Positions 1 to 9,014 of a stretch of 64,000 nucleotides of DNA are shown here, in pieces. The notes beneath the pieces are model-generated. The model searched no databases. It worked only from the letters and a program-made list of their open reading frames with translations, and had not been told where the DNA came from. Both the position numbers and the translations under genes were made by a program. Numbering within the stretch: position 1 is the first letter of the stretch; each line of letters starts with the position of its first letter. The stretch comes from BAIKAL-G1 sp943369525 (GTDB lineage: Bacteria > Cyanobacteriota > Cyanobacteriia > PCC-6307 > Cyanobiaceae), in NCBI GenBank assembly GCA_943369525.1, contig CALRNL020000002.1, positions 124,001-188,000 of the forward strand, given 5' to 3'.

Positions 1-463
1 CAAAGAGCCCCAGGGCTGGGGGGCGATTGCCCACCGCACGATTGGGTCGGCCCTGCTGAAAAGCCCGGTGCTGCAGCGGCTGCTGTTTGAAAACCTGCGC
101 CGCCCCGCCACCATCCGCCGCACCCTCAACCAGGTGTACATCGACAAAACCAACGTCGATGACGCCCTGGTGGAGGCGATCCGCCTCCCTTCGCTCGATC
201 CCGGTGCCTTCGGCGTGTTCCGCACCGTCTTCGACATCCCCAGCGGCGAGCCCCTCGATGGGCTGTTCGCCGCCCTCCAGGCCCCCCTGTTACTGCTCTG
301 GGGTATCCGCGACCCCTGGATTAACGCCGCCGGCCGCCGCGCCCAGTTCCAGCACCATGCCCCCGGCGCCACCGAAGTGGTGTTGGAGGCGGGCCATTGC
401 CCCCACGATGAGGTTCCCGAGTTGGTGAACCGGGCCCTGCTTGACTGGATGGCTGGTCTCTAG
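1..463 (+). CDS. alpha/beta hydrolase, C-terminal part
   Basis: The open frame enters from the left edge (frame of base 2) and ends at 461-463, so only about 154 C-terminal residues are present. The part shown fits the second half of an alpha/beta-hydrolase fold: a strand LLLLWGIRDPW carries the usual acidic residue (Asp in GIRDPW), and AGHCPHDE carries the catalytic His. The nucleophile-elbow serine would lie upstream, outside the window. Cyanobacterial genomes carry several such hydrolases of unknown substrate, so no specific reaction is assigned. Confidence 0.8.
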   Translation, partial: KEPQGWGAIAHRTIGSALLKSPVLQRLLFENLRRPATIRRTLNQVYIDKTNVDDALVEAIRLPSLDPGAFGVFRTVFDIPSGEPLDGLFAALQAPLLLLWGIRDPWINAAGRRAQFQHHAPGATEVVLEAGHCPHDEVPELVNRALLDWMAGL

Positions 464-480
464 GCGGGAACAGGGCGGAG

Positions 481-936
481 ATGGGGGGCAGAAAGCGTCG
501 ATTTCTGCTCTTCGGTGTGGTCAATGGGCTGCTCACCAACGGGGCGTTGTTGGTATTGCTGCACCTGGTCACCATTGGTTTTGCCACCTTGATCAGCCAG
601 TTGCTCAATCTGGTGCTCGGCTATTGGCTCTACGGCAAACGGGTGTTTCGGGTGGAGCGATTTGCCTGGCGCTCGGCCGGGGCCTACGGCGGCCTGGCCG
701 GGGCGATCTGGTTGCTCAACTGGCTGGGGATTCGCGGGCTCACGGGCTTCGGCCTGGCCCGGGGCTGGGCGGCCGTGGCGATGATTCCGGTGTTGGCGGC
801 CCTGTCCTATGCGGTGCAGAAAACCCTGATCTTTCCCCAGGCCCCAACGCTGAGCTCCCCAGGGGAGACGCTGGCGGAGGCCCTGGAGGCGGCGGCTGCA
901 GCCGATCCGGCCGTTGGGGCGAGGCGGCGCCTCTGA
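481..936 (+). CDS. GtrA family membrane protein
   Basis: A 151-residue protein with about four hydrophobic segments and the GtrA-type start FLLFGVVNGLLTNG, followed by LVLGYWLYGKRVF. GtrA proteins are small polytopic membrane proteins thought to move polyprenyl-phosphate-linked sugars across the inner membrane. The next gene downstream is a polyprenyl-phosphate sugar synthase of the GtrB/DPM1 type, which is the usual partner, so the two probably work together in glycosylating a surface glycan. The last 25 or so residues are Ala/Glu-rich and poorly conserved. Confidence 0.85.
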   Translation: MGGRKRRFLLFGVVNGLLTNGALLVLLHLVTIGFATLISQLLNLVLGYWLYGKRVFRVERFAWRSAGAYGGLAGAIWLLNWLGIRGLTGFGLARGWAAVAMIPVLAALSYAVQKTLIFPQAPTLSSPGETLAEALEAAAAADPAVGARRRL

Positions 937-966
937 GTATGTTGACGCGGCATGGACTAGGCAGCA

Positions 967-1758
967 GTGGGCGCAACTTCTGAGCCGGCAGACCAGACCC
1001 CATGGCCCGCTGCCCTTGTTCAAACTTCCCCCCCCGGGATCGCTGGGGAGAGCTCCCTGGCCAGCGGCCGGCCCCAGCTGTCTGTGGTGATTCCTTGTTA
1101 TAACGAAGTTGCTACGATTGCGGCCCTGGTCGAGCGAGTGCGGTTGGCGCCGGTGGCGTCCAAGCAGATCATCGTGGTGGATGACGGCTCCAGCGATGGC
1201 ACCCGGGAGCTGCTCGCGGGCCTGCAGGGTGACGACCTTACGATTCTCTACCACCCCCAGAACCAGGGTAAGGGAGCGGCCCTAGCCACGGGCTTCGCCG
1301 CCGCCTTCGGTGACATCACGATTGTGCAGGATGCCGATTTGGAATATGACCCGGAAGATTATCCGCTGGTGATTGGTCCGATTCAGCAGGGCCGCGCCGA
1401 TGTGGTGTTTGGCAGCCGTTTTCAAGGCGGCGCCCCCCATCGGGTCGTGTATTTCTGGCATCGCCTCGGCAATGGCTTCCTCACCCTGCTCAGCAACATG
1501 TTCACGGACCTGAATCTCAGTGACATGGAAACCTGTTATAAGGCCTTCCGCACCGAGATCATCCAGTCGATTCCGATTTGTGAGAAAAGATTTGGGTTTG
1601 AACCGGAAATCACCGCCAAGGTGGCTAAGAAGAAATGGCGGATTTATGAAGTGGGTATCTCCTATTACGGCCGCACCTACGACGAGGGCAAGAAGATCGG
1701 CTGGCGCGATGGGGTGCGGGCGATCTGGTGCATCCTGAAGTACAACCTGTGGGCCTGA
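967..1758 (+). CDS. GT2 glycosyltransferase, dolichyl-phosphate-mannose synthase type (GtrB-like)
   Basis: 263 residues from a GTG start. After a 35-residue variable leader, the GT-A fold starts with LSVVIPCYNEVATI, followed by VVDDGSSDGT and the metal-binding motif QDADLEYDPEDY. The segment NLSDMETCYKAFR is typical of the DPM1/GtrB group. The enzyme is expected to transfer a hexose from a nucleotide sugar to polyprenyl phosphate at the inner face of the membrane. There is no long C-terminal membrane anchor, unlike E. coli GtrB. The gene lies 30 bp after gtrA-like DNA. The leader is weak, so translation could begin further in. Confidence 0.85.
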   Translation: MGATSEPADQTPWPAALVQTSPPGIAGESSLASGRPQLSVVIPCYNEVATIAALVERVRLAPVASKQIIVVDDGSSDGTRELLAGLQGDDLTILYHPQNQGKGAALATGFAAAFGDITIVQDADLEYDPEDYPLVIGPIQQGRADVVFGSRFQGGAPHRVVYFWHRLGNGFLTLLSNMFTDLNLSDMETCYKAFRTEIIQSIPICEKRFGFEPEITAKVAKKKWRIYEVGISYYGRTYDEGKKIGWRDGVRAIWCILKYNLWA

Positions 1759-1783
1759 AACGGGGCCCTGCCCCGGCCTTCCC

Positions 1784-2653
1784 ATGCCCCTGATCCAGCG
1801 CCAAGCGCCCTACCCCCACTGGGAATTCACCGATCCGGCCAGTGGCGACCAGCTGCGGCTGGTGCCCGACCGGGGTGGGCTGGTCACGGGTTGGGTCTGC
1901 TGCGGCCGGGAGCTGCTCTATTTCGATGCCGAGCGCTTCGCCGACCCGGGCAAGTCGGTGCGGGGCGGCATTCCGGTGCTGTTTCCGATCTGCGGCAACC
2001 TGCCAGGCAACCGGCTCGAGCTGGCCCAGGGCAGCTATCCGATCGCCCAGCACGGTTTTGCCCGGGACCTGCCCTGGGCGATCCGGCTTCTCGACGACCT
2101 GCGCGGCGTGCGCCTGAGCCTGGTCGACAGTCCCGCCACCCGGGTGGCCTTCCCCTTCCCCTTTGAGCTGGTGCTGGAGTTGCGCCTGGCTCCCTCGGCT
2201 CTGGCGATCACGGCCAAGGTTCAGCACCGGCTCGAAGTCGGCCAGGGCCCCGAGCCCATGCCCTTTTCCCTGGGGCTCCATCCCTATTTCGCCATGTCGT
2301 CCCTGGCGGCCGCAGCTTTGGAGGGCTTGCCGCCCCGCTGCTTCGACCACCTACCCATGGCCGAAGCAGACACGGCCAGCCAGCTGGCCCGACTGGAGCA
2401 GGGGGTGGATTTCCTCTGCCAGCCGGGCGGGCCCGTGCGCCTGCTCGATCGCGAGGCGGGTTACGCCATCACCATGCAGCCCAGCGCCCCCCTCGATTTG
2501 GCCGTGGTCTGGAGCGAGCCACCCCGGCCCATGGTCTGCCTGGAGCCCTGGAGCGGACCCCGGGGCTCCCTGGCCAGCGGCGAGCGCCGTTTGAGCCTGG
2601 CGCCCGGGGAGCAGCTCAGCCTCAACTGCCGCTACGAATTGGGCCTGGCCTGA
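1784..2653 (+). CDS. aldose 1-epimerase / galactose mutarotase-like
   Basis: 289 residues with the mutarotase features: an early GGLVTGWVC strand, the RGGIPVLFPICGNL segment, the catalytic-His region FSLGLHPYF, and VCLEPWSGP near the C terminus carrying the candidate catalytic Glu. The family interconverts alpha and beta anomers of free or phosphorylated hexoses. Cyanobacterial members of this divergent group have unclear substrates. It follows the GT2 gene by 25 bp on the same strand. Its last 32 bp overlap tail-to-tail with glcE on the other strand. Confidence 0.85.
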   Translation: MPLIQRQAPYPHWEFTDPASGDQLRLVPDRGGLVTGWVCCGRELLYFDAERFADPGKSVRGGIPVLFPICGNLPGNRLELAQGSYPIAQHGFARDLPWAIRLLDDLRGVRLSLVDSPATRVAFPFPFELVLELRLAPSALAITAKVQHRLEVGQGPEPMPFSLGLHPYFAMSSLAAAALEGLPPRCFDHLPMAEADTASQLARLEQGVDFLCQPGGPVRLLDREAGYAITMQPSAPLDLAVVWSEPPRPMVCLEPWSGPRGSLASGERRLSLAPGEQLSLNCRYELGLA

Positions 2654-3869
2654 CGCCCGGCAGGCGGCCCCGGGCCAGCTGCTGGCTTGGGTCAAAGTGC
2701 CGTTTCACCGCCTCGATCAGGGGGCGGCTGGGGGCATCCTCCCAGGAGGGTAGATGGGCGCCGGCGGGTTGTTCCAGCACGGTGAGGGCGCCGCCCAGCT
2801 CCTGGCAGTGCCGCCGCAGCTGCTCGACCCGGTAGGTGGGGAGCTGGCTGGCGGGCGCCCAGGCCAGGCCCAGGCCGCTGCCGCCCTCGAGCCAGGCCGG
2901 CACCCCGGCCAGGGCGGGCCCTTCTAAAAGGGCAGCCCCTTGGCTGGGCAGCACCCCCAGCCGCAGCAACCAGCGCTCGCCCTGGCTGTTCGTAGGATCG
3001 GGACTCGCCAGGTCCGAGTTCAGCCCTCCCAAGCCCGGACCCAGGGCCGCGGCGCGGAAGGCTTCGAGCCGTTCTGAGTCGAGCCGGTGGGGATGGAGCC
3101 CGGCGGCCTCTGCTTCGCTGGCGATTGCCTGGAGTTGGGCCTCGATCGCCGCGGCACTCACACTGGCCAGGCTCACCAGCAGGCCCGGTTCAGGGACTTG
3201 GCCAGCGGCCTGGGCCAGGGGAGCGGTCCACCAGTCGACCAGCTCGGGAGCCAGGGCGGCCGCCAGCAGCCGTTGGCGTAGCCGCTCCAGCGCCGCCAGG
3301 CCGCCCTGCAGCCACAGGCCTTGGCGCCGGTGCGGTTGGGGATAGGTGCGCAGGCTCAGCTCGGTGATCAGCCCCAGGGAGCCCCAGCTGCCGGCAAACA
3401 GGCGCACCAGGTCGTAGCCGGCCACGTTTTTAACCACCTGGCCGCCGGCCCGGGCGGCGGTGCCATCGGCCCGCAGTAGGGCTAGGCCAATCACCTGGTC
3501 GCGCACGCCCAGGTAGCGCTGGCGCAGGCCAGCGGCCATGCCCCGGGCCACCAGGCCGCCAATGCTGCCGGAGCCCTGGCCAGCGGCGCCGCTGCCCCAG
3601 GGCCAGTCGAGGGCGAGCCACTGGCCCTGGTCCGCCAGGGCGGCCTGCAGGTCCGCCAGGGGCATGCCCGCCTGCACGGTCACGGTGAAATCGCCGACGG
3701 CATGCTCCAGCAGCCGATCGAGCCGGCGGCAACTCACCACCGTGGTGTCCGCCGCCACCGGGGCGCCCCAATGCAGGCGACTGCCCTGGCCGGCCGGCAG
3801 CCAGGGGGTGGCCTGGCGGTGCAGGTCCCGCACCAGCGGCTCCAGGGCGTGGGGCTCGGGGGTGATCAC
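2622..3869 (-). CDS. glcE: glycolate dehydrogenase FAD-binding subunit GlcE
   Basis: 415 residues from a GTG start. The FAD-binding (PCMH/FAD_binding_4) fold is visible in TVQAGMPLADLQAAL, GSGSIGGLVARGMAAGLR and ARAGGQVVKNVAGYDLVRLFAG. GlcE is an accessory flavin-like subunit of bacterial glycolate dehydrogenase (GlcDEF), which oxidises 2-phosphoglycolate-derived glycolate in photorespiration. The iron-sulfur subunit GlcF lies 1.5 kb away on the same strand, separated by an opposite-strand kinase gene. The catalytic GlcD is not in the window. The start lies only 14 bp from the divergent kinase start, so promoters must overlap coding DNA or one of the starts lies further in. Confidence 0.85.
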   Translation of the reverse strand: MITPEPHALEPLVRDLHRQATPWLPAGQGSRLHWGAPVAADTTVVSCRRLDRLLEHAVGDFTVTVQAGMPLADLQAALADQGQWLALDWPWGSGAAGQGSGSIGGLVARGMAAGLRQRYLGVRDQVIGLALLRADGTAARAGGQVVKNVAGYDLVRLFAGSWGSLGLITELSLRTYPQPHRRQGLWLQGGLAALERLRQRLLAAALAPELVDWWTAPLAQAAGQVPEPGLLVSLASVSAAAIEAQLQAIASEAEAAGLHPHRLDSERLEAFRAAALGPGLGGLNSDLASPDPTNSQGERWLLRLGVLPSQGAALLEGPALAGVPAWLEGGSGLGLAWAPASQLPTYRVEQLRRHCQELGGALTVLEQPAGAHLPSWEDAPSRPLIEAVKRHFDPSQQLARGRLPGVRPGPIRSGS

Positions 3870-3883
3870 GGCACGATGGTGCC

Positions 3884-5407
3884 ATGGCCGAGACCCCGAA
3901 AGCCGAGACCCCCCAAGCCGGCCCCCTCCAGGCTGGGTCCCTCAAGGTCGTCGTTTTCGACGACGACCCCACCGGCTCCCAGACGGTGCACAGCTGCCCG
4001 CTGCTGCTGCGCTGGGACGCCGCCAGCCTGCGCCAGGGCCTGGCCGATCCATCGCCCTTGTTGTTCCTGCTGGTCAACAGCCGCGACCTGGCCCCCGACC
4101 AGGCCCGCTGGCGGCTAACCAGCCTCTGCCGCACGCTCCAGCCCCTGCTGGCCGAGGCCGTCGCCGCCGGCACGATCGACCGCTGGCTGGTGGTGAGCCG
4201 CGGCGATTCGACCCTGCGGGGCCATTTCCCCCTGGAGAGCGAGGTGATCAGTGCCGAATTAGGGCCCTTCGCCGCAAGTTTTCTCGTGCCTGCCTTCCTG
4301 CCCGGCGGCCGGACCACGGCGGCCGGAGTGCATTTGCTCCACGGCGAACCGGTGCACCGCAGTGCCTTTGCCCAGGACCGGCTCTTCGGCTACGGCACCA
4401 GTTTTCTGCCGGCCTGGGTGGCGGAGAAAACGGCAGGAGCGATTCCGGCCGAGGCCGTGCAACGCATCGACCGCAGCGAGCTGGAGGCGGCCTTGGCGGA
4501 ACGGGAGGGGGGCGAAAGCAAGGGTTTTCAGGCCCTGGTGGGGCGCCTGGCGGATCTCACAGGCAACCCCTGGGTGGTGGTCGATGGCGAGCGGCCCGCC
4601 CAACTGGCCGCCTTTGCCGCCGCTGTGGTTCAGGTCAGCGATCCTGCGGCTGGTCCGGTTTCCAAGGGGGATGGAACGCCAGCTTCTGCCCCAGGGCCGC
4701 GGCGGTTTCTGTTCCAATCGGCCGCCAGCCTGATCACGGCCCTGGCGGAGTTGCCGCCCCAACCCCTCGCTGCCGCCGGCCTGGCGGCCCTGCGCCGCTG
4801 CGGCCCCGATGGCCAGCCCCTGCCCGGCTTGGTGCTGGTGGGCTCCCACGTGCCGCTGGCCGATGCCCAGCTCGCAGCCCTTCGGGCCGAATCGGCCTGT
4901 AGCGAGGTGGAACTGGAGGTGGCCAAGGTCGCCCGCGTGTTGGCTGGGCCCCTGCCCGATCGCCTGCTGGCCTCCCTAGAGGGTGCCTGGTTGGAGCGGC
5001 TGCAAGCGGTGTTGGCCAGGGGCCAAACGCCGGTGCTGTTCACCAGCCGGGGGGAGCTGGCTTGTTCCAGCCCCGCCGAGCGTCGGGCCCTGGGCGAGGC
5101 CCTGGCCGGCTTGATGGCCCGTCTCGCCGCCCGCCTGGCGCCCCAGCTGGGCTACCTGATTAGCAAGGGAGGCATCACCAGCCAGACCCTGCTGGCCGAT
5201 GGCTTGGACCTGGCCCTGCTGCGGCTGGAGGGGCAACTCCTGCCGGGGCTCTCCCTGCTGCGGCCGGCGGGCGCTGGCGTGCCAGAGGCCCTGGCGGGCT
5301 TGCCCTTGATCACGTTCCCAGGCAACCTCGGTGATGGACAAACCCTGCTGGAGTCTTGGCGCCTGATGGAGGGGCGGGGGCCTGCTGCCAGCTCAGTGGG
5401 CCTTTAA
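3884..5407 (+). CDS. four-carbon acid sugar kinase family protein (DUF1537/OtnK-like)
   Basis: 507 residues. The diagnostic N-terminal motif FDDDPTGSQTV lies at about residues 25-34. Further family segments are FLLVNSRDL, SRGDSTLRGHFPLE, and a C-terminal nucleotide-binding part with LVLVGSHV and YLISKGGITS. Family members phosphorylate four-carbon sugar acids such as threonate, erythronate or 3-oxo-tetronate. No partner aldolase, isomerase or dehydrogenase is adjacent, so the substrate is open. It sits between glcE and glcF on the opposite strand; a shared role in glycolate-related carbon salvage is only an inference. The gene converges on glcF with 17 bp between the stops. Confidence 0.85.
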   Translation: MAETPKAETPQAGPLQAGSLKVVVFDDDPTGSQTVHSCPLLLRWDAASLRQGLADPSPLLFLLVNSRDLAPDQARWRLTSLCRTLQPLLAEAVAAGTIDRWLVVSRGDSTLRGHFPLESEVISAELGPFAASFLVPAFLPGGRTTAAGVHLLHGEPVHRSAFAQDRLFGYGTSFLPAWVAEKTAGAIPAEAVQRIDRSELEAALAEREGGESKGFQALVGRLADLTGNPWVVVDGERPAQLAAFAAAVVQVSDPAAGPVSKGDGTPASAPGPRRFLFQSAASLITALAELPPQPLAAAGLAALRRCGPDGQPLPGLVLVGSHVPLADAQLAALRAESACSEVELEVAKVARVLAGPLPDRLLASLEGAWLERLQAVLARGQTPVLFTSRGELACSSPAERRALGEALAGLMARLAARLAPQLGYLISKGGITSQTLLADGLDLALLRLEGQLLPGLSLLRPAGAGVPEALAGLPLITFPGNLGDGQTLLESWRLMEGRGPAASSVGL

Positions 5408-5424
5408 GGAGCCTTGGCTGGGCC

Positions 5425-6846
5425 TTAGGTGCCCCTGTAGCTCTGCTCCAACACCTGCACCGGATGCAACACCGGCAGGGCCCGTCCCGTTTCGCCCAGG
5501 TGTTTGCGGATCTGCAGACTGCAGCCAATGTTGGCGCTCACGGCCAGCTCCGCCCCGCTGGCGGCCAGGTCGGCGGCCTTGATGCGGCCCAATTCCGCGG
5601 CCACCTCCGGCTCCACCAGGTTGTAGATGCCGGCGCTGCCACAGCAGACCCCCGCCTCAACGGCCTCAAGCAGCTGCACATGGGGGATCTGGCCCAGGAG
5701 GTCGCGGGGCTGGTCCCGCAGGCCCTGGCCGTGGAGCAGGTGGCAGGCATCGTGATACAGGAGCCTGAGGGGCCGTTCGGCGCTGGCGGGCTGGCCGTCG
5801 CCATGGCGCAGGGGCTGGAGGGCGGCGCGAAAGGCGTCCGAGAGCCCCACCTTGGCCAGGAACTCCTGGATATCGGCCACGGGGGCGTGGAAAGGTTGCT
5901 CGGCGCTGGGCTGGTCGCAGCTGGGTTGCTTGGAGTCGGGTTCCTCGGAGCCGGAGCGCCCGGTCGGGCCTGGGCCGTTGGCAATCGGAACGGCCTGGTC
6001 GCCGAGGATCTGGGGATAGTGCTTGAGCGTGTGGCCGCAGCCAGAGGCGCCCACCAGCACCGCATCGAGGGCCCCAGCCCCGGCGGCCTTGCCCGGACCC
6101 ACCACCGACGCAAAGCTGGCCACCAACTGCTGGGCGAGGGCTTGGGTTTGTTCCAATTCGCCCTGGTGGTGGGTCATGGCGCCGCAGCAGCCCTGGGAGG
6201 GCGGGATCACCACTTCGATGCCGTTGGCGCTCAAGACCGCCACGGCCGCCTGGTTCACGGCCGGATCAAAGAGCCGCTGCACGCAGCCCAGGACCAGCCC
6301 TACCCGGTAGCGCCGCGGACCCTGGGCGGGCACCACCACAGGCAAGCGATCGGCAAAGGCCTCCGGCGCTAGGGGCGGCAGCAACCCTTCGATCGCCTCC
6401 AGCTGGGGGCCGGCCAGGCGCAGCAGGCCACTGCGGCGCACCAGGGTCTGCAGGGGCGTGCCGGCGTAGAGCCGCAGGGGAGTGAGCAGGGCCCGCAGGC
6501 GGCCGGGGTAGGGCAGCAGCGCAAACAGCAGCTTGCGCAGGGCCTGTTGGCCGGAACTGCGCAGCTCAGGGGCATTGAGCTTGGGGCGGGTGGCCTCGAT
6601 CAACTCGTCGTAGCGCACCCCCGACGGGCAGGCGCTGACGCAGGCGAGACAGCCCAGGCAGCTATCGAAATGGCTGGCCACGGTGGCATCCAGCACCAGC
6701 TCGCCGGCCTCGATCGCTTTAAGGGCATGGATGCGCCCCCGGGGCGAATCCATCTCCGTGCCGAGCACCCGGTAGCTGGCGCAGGTGGGCAGGCAGAAGC
6801 CGCAATGGACGCAGGGGTCGGTGTTGGTCGCCAGGACGCTGGTCAT
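5425..6846 (-). CDS. glcF: glycolate dehydrogenase iron-sulfur subunit GlcF
   Basis: 473 residues with two N-terminal ferredoxin-type cluster motifs, CVHCGFCLPTC followed by a distant partner, and CLGCLACVSACP. Two CCG-type cysteine-rich repeats follow (VIPPSQGCCGAM and AGVCCGSAGIYN), as in GlcF and heterodisulfide-reductase-like subunits. It passes electrons from glycolate oxidation to quinones at the membrane. Its start is 19 bp downstream of the icd stop on the same strand, so icd and glcF may be co-transcribed. There is a Gly/Ser/Pro-rich linker around residues 290-325. Confidence 0.9.
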   Translation of the reverse strand: MTSVLATNTDPCVHCGFCLPTCASYRVLGTEMDSPRGRIHALKAIEAGELVLDATVASHFDSCLGCLACVSACPSGVRYDELIEATRPKLNAPELRSSGQQALRKLLFALLPYPGRLRALLTPLRLYAGTPLQTLVRRSGLLRLAGPQLEAIEGLLPPLAPEAFADRLPVVVPAQGPRRYRVGLVLGCVQRLFDPAVNQAAVAVLSANGIEVVIPPSQGCCGAMTHHQGELEQTQALAQQLVASFASVVGPGKAAGAGALDAVLVGASGCGHTLKHYPQILGDQAVPIANGPGPTGRSGSEEPDSKQPSCDQPSAEQPFHAPVADIQEFLAKVGLSDAFRAALQPLRHGDGQPASAERPLRLLYHDACHLLHGQGLRDQPRDLLGQIPHVQLLEAVEAGVCCGSAGIYNLVEPEVAAELGRIKAADLAASGAELAVSANIGCSLQIRKHLGETGRALPVLHPVQVLEQSYRGT

Positions 6847-6865
6847 GGGGGCCAGTCTGCCGGCC

Positions 6866-8347
6866 CTAGCCGCCGAAATGGCGCACCACCGCCTGGGCGA
6901 AGCCCGAGCAGCTCACCGACTCCACCTTGGGCTCCATCAGCCGGGCCAGGTCGTAGGTGACTTCTTGATTGGCGATGGCGGCGCTGAGGCCGGCGGTGAT
7001 CAGGTCGGCAGCCTCCTGCCAGCCCATGAACTCCAGCATCATCACGCCAGAGAGAATCACCGAGCCGGGGTTGATGCGATCAAGGCCGGCGTGCTTGGGG
7101 GCGGTGCCATGGGTGGCCTCAAAGATGGCGGCCCGATCGCCGATGTTGGCGCCTGGGGCCATGCCCAGGCCGCCGACTACGGCGGCGGCGGCATCGCTGA
7201 CGTAATCGCCGTTGAGGTTGAGGGTGGCGAGCACGGAATACTCCTGGGGCCGGGTCTGGATCTGCTGGAAAATGCTGTCGGCGATGCGGTCATCCACCAG
7301 CACCATGGATGTCCACTGGCCGGCGCCATGGCTTGCGCCGATCGCATCGAGCACCCCCTGCACTTCGGCGTTGATCGCCTCTTTCTTTTCGGGGGTGAGG
7401 GCGTCGTAGCCGGGTTCAATTAGGCGGGCATTAGCCTCGATGCTCAGGCCCGGATTGCCCTCCACATTGCCGAGGATCCAGCTTTCCCGCTCGGTGATAC
7501 AAACGTCGCGGAATTCGCTGGTGGCCAGCTCATAGCCCCAGTCGCGGAAGGCGCCTTCGGTGAATTTCATGATGTTGCCCTTGTGCACCAAGGTCACGTG
7601 GCGCTTGGCGCCTTCGAGCTTGAGGGCGTGCTGGATCGCTTTGCGGATGTGGCGCTGGCTGCCGTGCTTGCTCACCGGCTTGATGCCGATGCCCGATCCG
7701 GCGGGAATTTGGCGGTTACCCAGTTTGCCGTTGGCGGGGATCACCGTTTCGTTGAGGTGGCGGATCAGCTCGATGCCCACCGGATCACTGGCTTCCCATT
7801 CGATCCCCATGTAGATGTCTTCGGTGTTTTCCCGATAGACGATCACGTCGAGATCCTGGGGACGCTTGTGGGGGCTAGGGGTGCCTGCGTAGTAGCGGCA
7901 GGGACGCACGCAGCAATAGAGGTCAAAGATCTGGCGCAGGGCCACGTTGAGGGAGCGGATGCCGCCGCCGATCGGCGTGGTCAGCGGGCCCTTGATCGCC
8001 ACGCCGTAGGTCTCGATCGCGCTCAGGGTGTCCTGGGGCAGGTATTGGTAGGTGCCATAGAGGTCGCAGGCCTCATCGCCGGCGTACACCTTGAACCACT
8101 CAATCCGGCGCTCACCGCCATAGGCCTTGGCCACGGCCGCATCGAGCACCAGCTGGGTGGCGGGCCAGATGTCAACGCCGGTGCCATCGCCGCGGATGAA
8201 GGGAATGATCGGATCGTTCGGCACGATCGGTTGGCCGTCCTCAAAGCGGATGGCGCTTCCCTGGCTCGGGGCGACGAGCTTCTCGTAGGACACCGGCGTG
8301 GACGCAGGTGTGGTCGCGGGTGTGGAGCTGGCCATCGGCGGCGGCAT
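6866..8347 (-). CDS. icd: NADP-dependent isocitrate dehydrogenase
   Basis: About 493 residues if started at 8347 (ATG); an in-frame ATG at 8335 is nearly as good. The open frame runs 62 codons further upstream, but that part overlaps the divergent gene at 8406 and does not look like protein. Family segments: PFIRGDGTGVDIWP, VYRENTEDIYMGIEWE, KGNIMKFTEGAF (active-site Lys) and ATHGTAPKHAG. The enzyme decarboxylates isocitrate to 2-oxoglutarate. In cyanobacteria this is the main carbon skeleton for ammonium assimilation. An Ala/Thr/Ser/Pro-rich leader of about 25 residues precedes the conserved domain. Confidence 0.93.
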   Translation of the reverse strand: MPPPMASSTPATTPASTPVSYEKLVAPSQGSAIRFEDGQPIVPNDPIIPFIRGDGTGVDIWPATQLVLDAAVAKAYGGERRIEWFKVYAGDEACDLYGTYQYLPQDTLSAIETYGVAIKGPLTTPIGGGIRSLNVALRQIFDLYCCVRPCRYYAGTPSPHKRPQDLDVIVYRENTEDIYMGIEWEASDPVGIELIRHLNETVIPANGKLGNRQIPAGSGIGIKPVSKHGSQRHIRKAIQHALKLEGAKRHVTLVHKGNIMKFTEGAFRDWGYELATSEFRDVCITERESWILGNVEGNPGLSIEANARLIEPGYDALTPEKKEAINAEVQGVLDAIGASHGAGQWTSMVLVDDRIADSIFQQIQTRPQEYSVLATLNLNGDYVSDAAAAVVGGLGMAPGANIGDRAAIFEATHGTAPKHAGLDRINPGSVILSGVMMLEFMGWQEAADLITAGLSAAIANQEVTYDLARLMEPKVESVSCSGFAQAVVRHFGG

Positions 8348-8405
8348 GGATCGTGCGGGGAGCCTAGGTTTCGGCCCAACGTCTTTTCTGCTCAGGGGAA
8401 ACGGC

Positions 8406-8891
8406 ATGAATGCGGCAGAGCAGGTCCGTTCCCTCGAATTGGCCCAAGGCCTGGCCTCGGCCCTGACCCTCTTCCGTGCCCATTTCCCGGCGGCCAAGGC
8501 CAACCTCACTCCCTGGCGGGATGACCCGATCACCCGCGCCTACGCCGAAGTCGAGTCGCTCGATCTCTCCTTTCACTTCCCGGGCTGGAGTCCCCGCACC
8601 GAGTGCCGCTCCGTGCTGGTGCAATTGCGGCTCGATCGGCCCACCAGTCCCAGGCCCCCAGCCCCAGGCCTGGGACTGGGGGGGGCCCGGCCCCGGTTGC
8701 TGGGGGTGGTGGTGCGCGGCCTTACCTATGAATCGGAGCGTTGGCGCCTGGCCACCGTGGGCGATTGGACCCCCAGCGGCAGCCACCTGCCCCAGCCGGA
8801 GGTCACCGAAAAACTGCAGGCCTTCTGCCGGGAGCTGTTTGATCTCTTCGATGGCGGTGCCAGCGCCGCTTCGGGCTACCAGGCCGCCTGA
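8406..8891 (+). CDS. conserved hypothetical cyanobacterial protein
   Basis: 162 residues from ATG at 8406. Soluble protein, no membrane segment. The N-terminal half is well ordered (LASALTLFRAHFPAA, then FHFPGWSPRTECRSVL). A Pro-rich stretch near residue 80-90 separates it from a C-terminal part LLGVVVRGLTYESERWRL. I recognise no catalytic motif. It diverges from icd with 58 bp between starts and lies 123 bp upstream of the heme oxygenase gene on the same strand. The composition and codon use match its neighbours, so it is probably a real gene of unknown role. Confidence 0.7.
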   Translation: MNAAEQVRSLELAQGLASALTLFRAHFPAAKANLTPWRDDPITRAYAEVESLDLSFHFPGWSPRTECRSVLVQLRLDRPTSPRPPAPGLGLGGARPRLLGVVVRGLTYESERWRLATVGDWTPSGSHLPQPEVTEKLQAFCRELFDLFDGGASAASGYQAA

Positions 8892-9014
8892 GCTGGCTGG
8901 GGGCTAGCCCTCGGCAATCCGTTGGGCCCTCCCGTAACCCTTCGCAACCTTGTCAGCCGGCCTGGGAAAGCCCCGCCTACCTTAATTCTCCTGACCGAGC
9001 AGCTTTCCGGATCG

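Noticed and set aside
460..1254. 264-codon minus-strand frame
   Set aside because: Lies opposite the GtrA and GT2 genes and reads as Gln/Arg-rich noise.
7583..8524. 313-codon plus-strand frame opposite icd
   Set aside because: Shadow of the icd gene caused by high GC; no protein family pattern.
8348..8533. 62-codon upstream extension of the icd frame
   Set aside because: It overlaps the divergent gene at 8406 and has no likeness to isocitrate dehydrogenase; ATG at 8347 or 8335 fits better.
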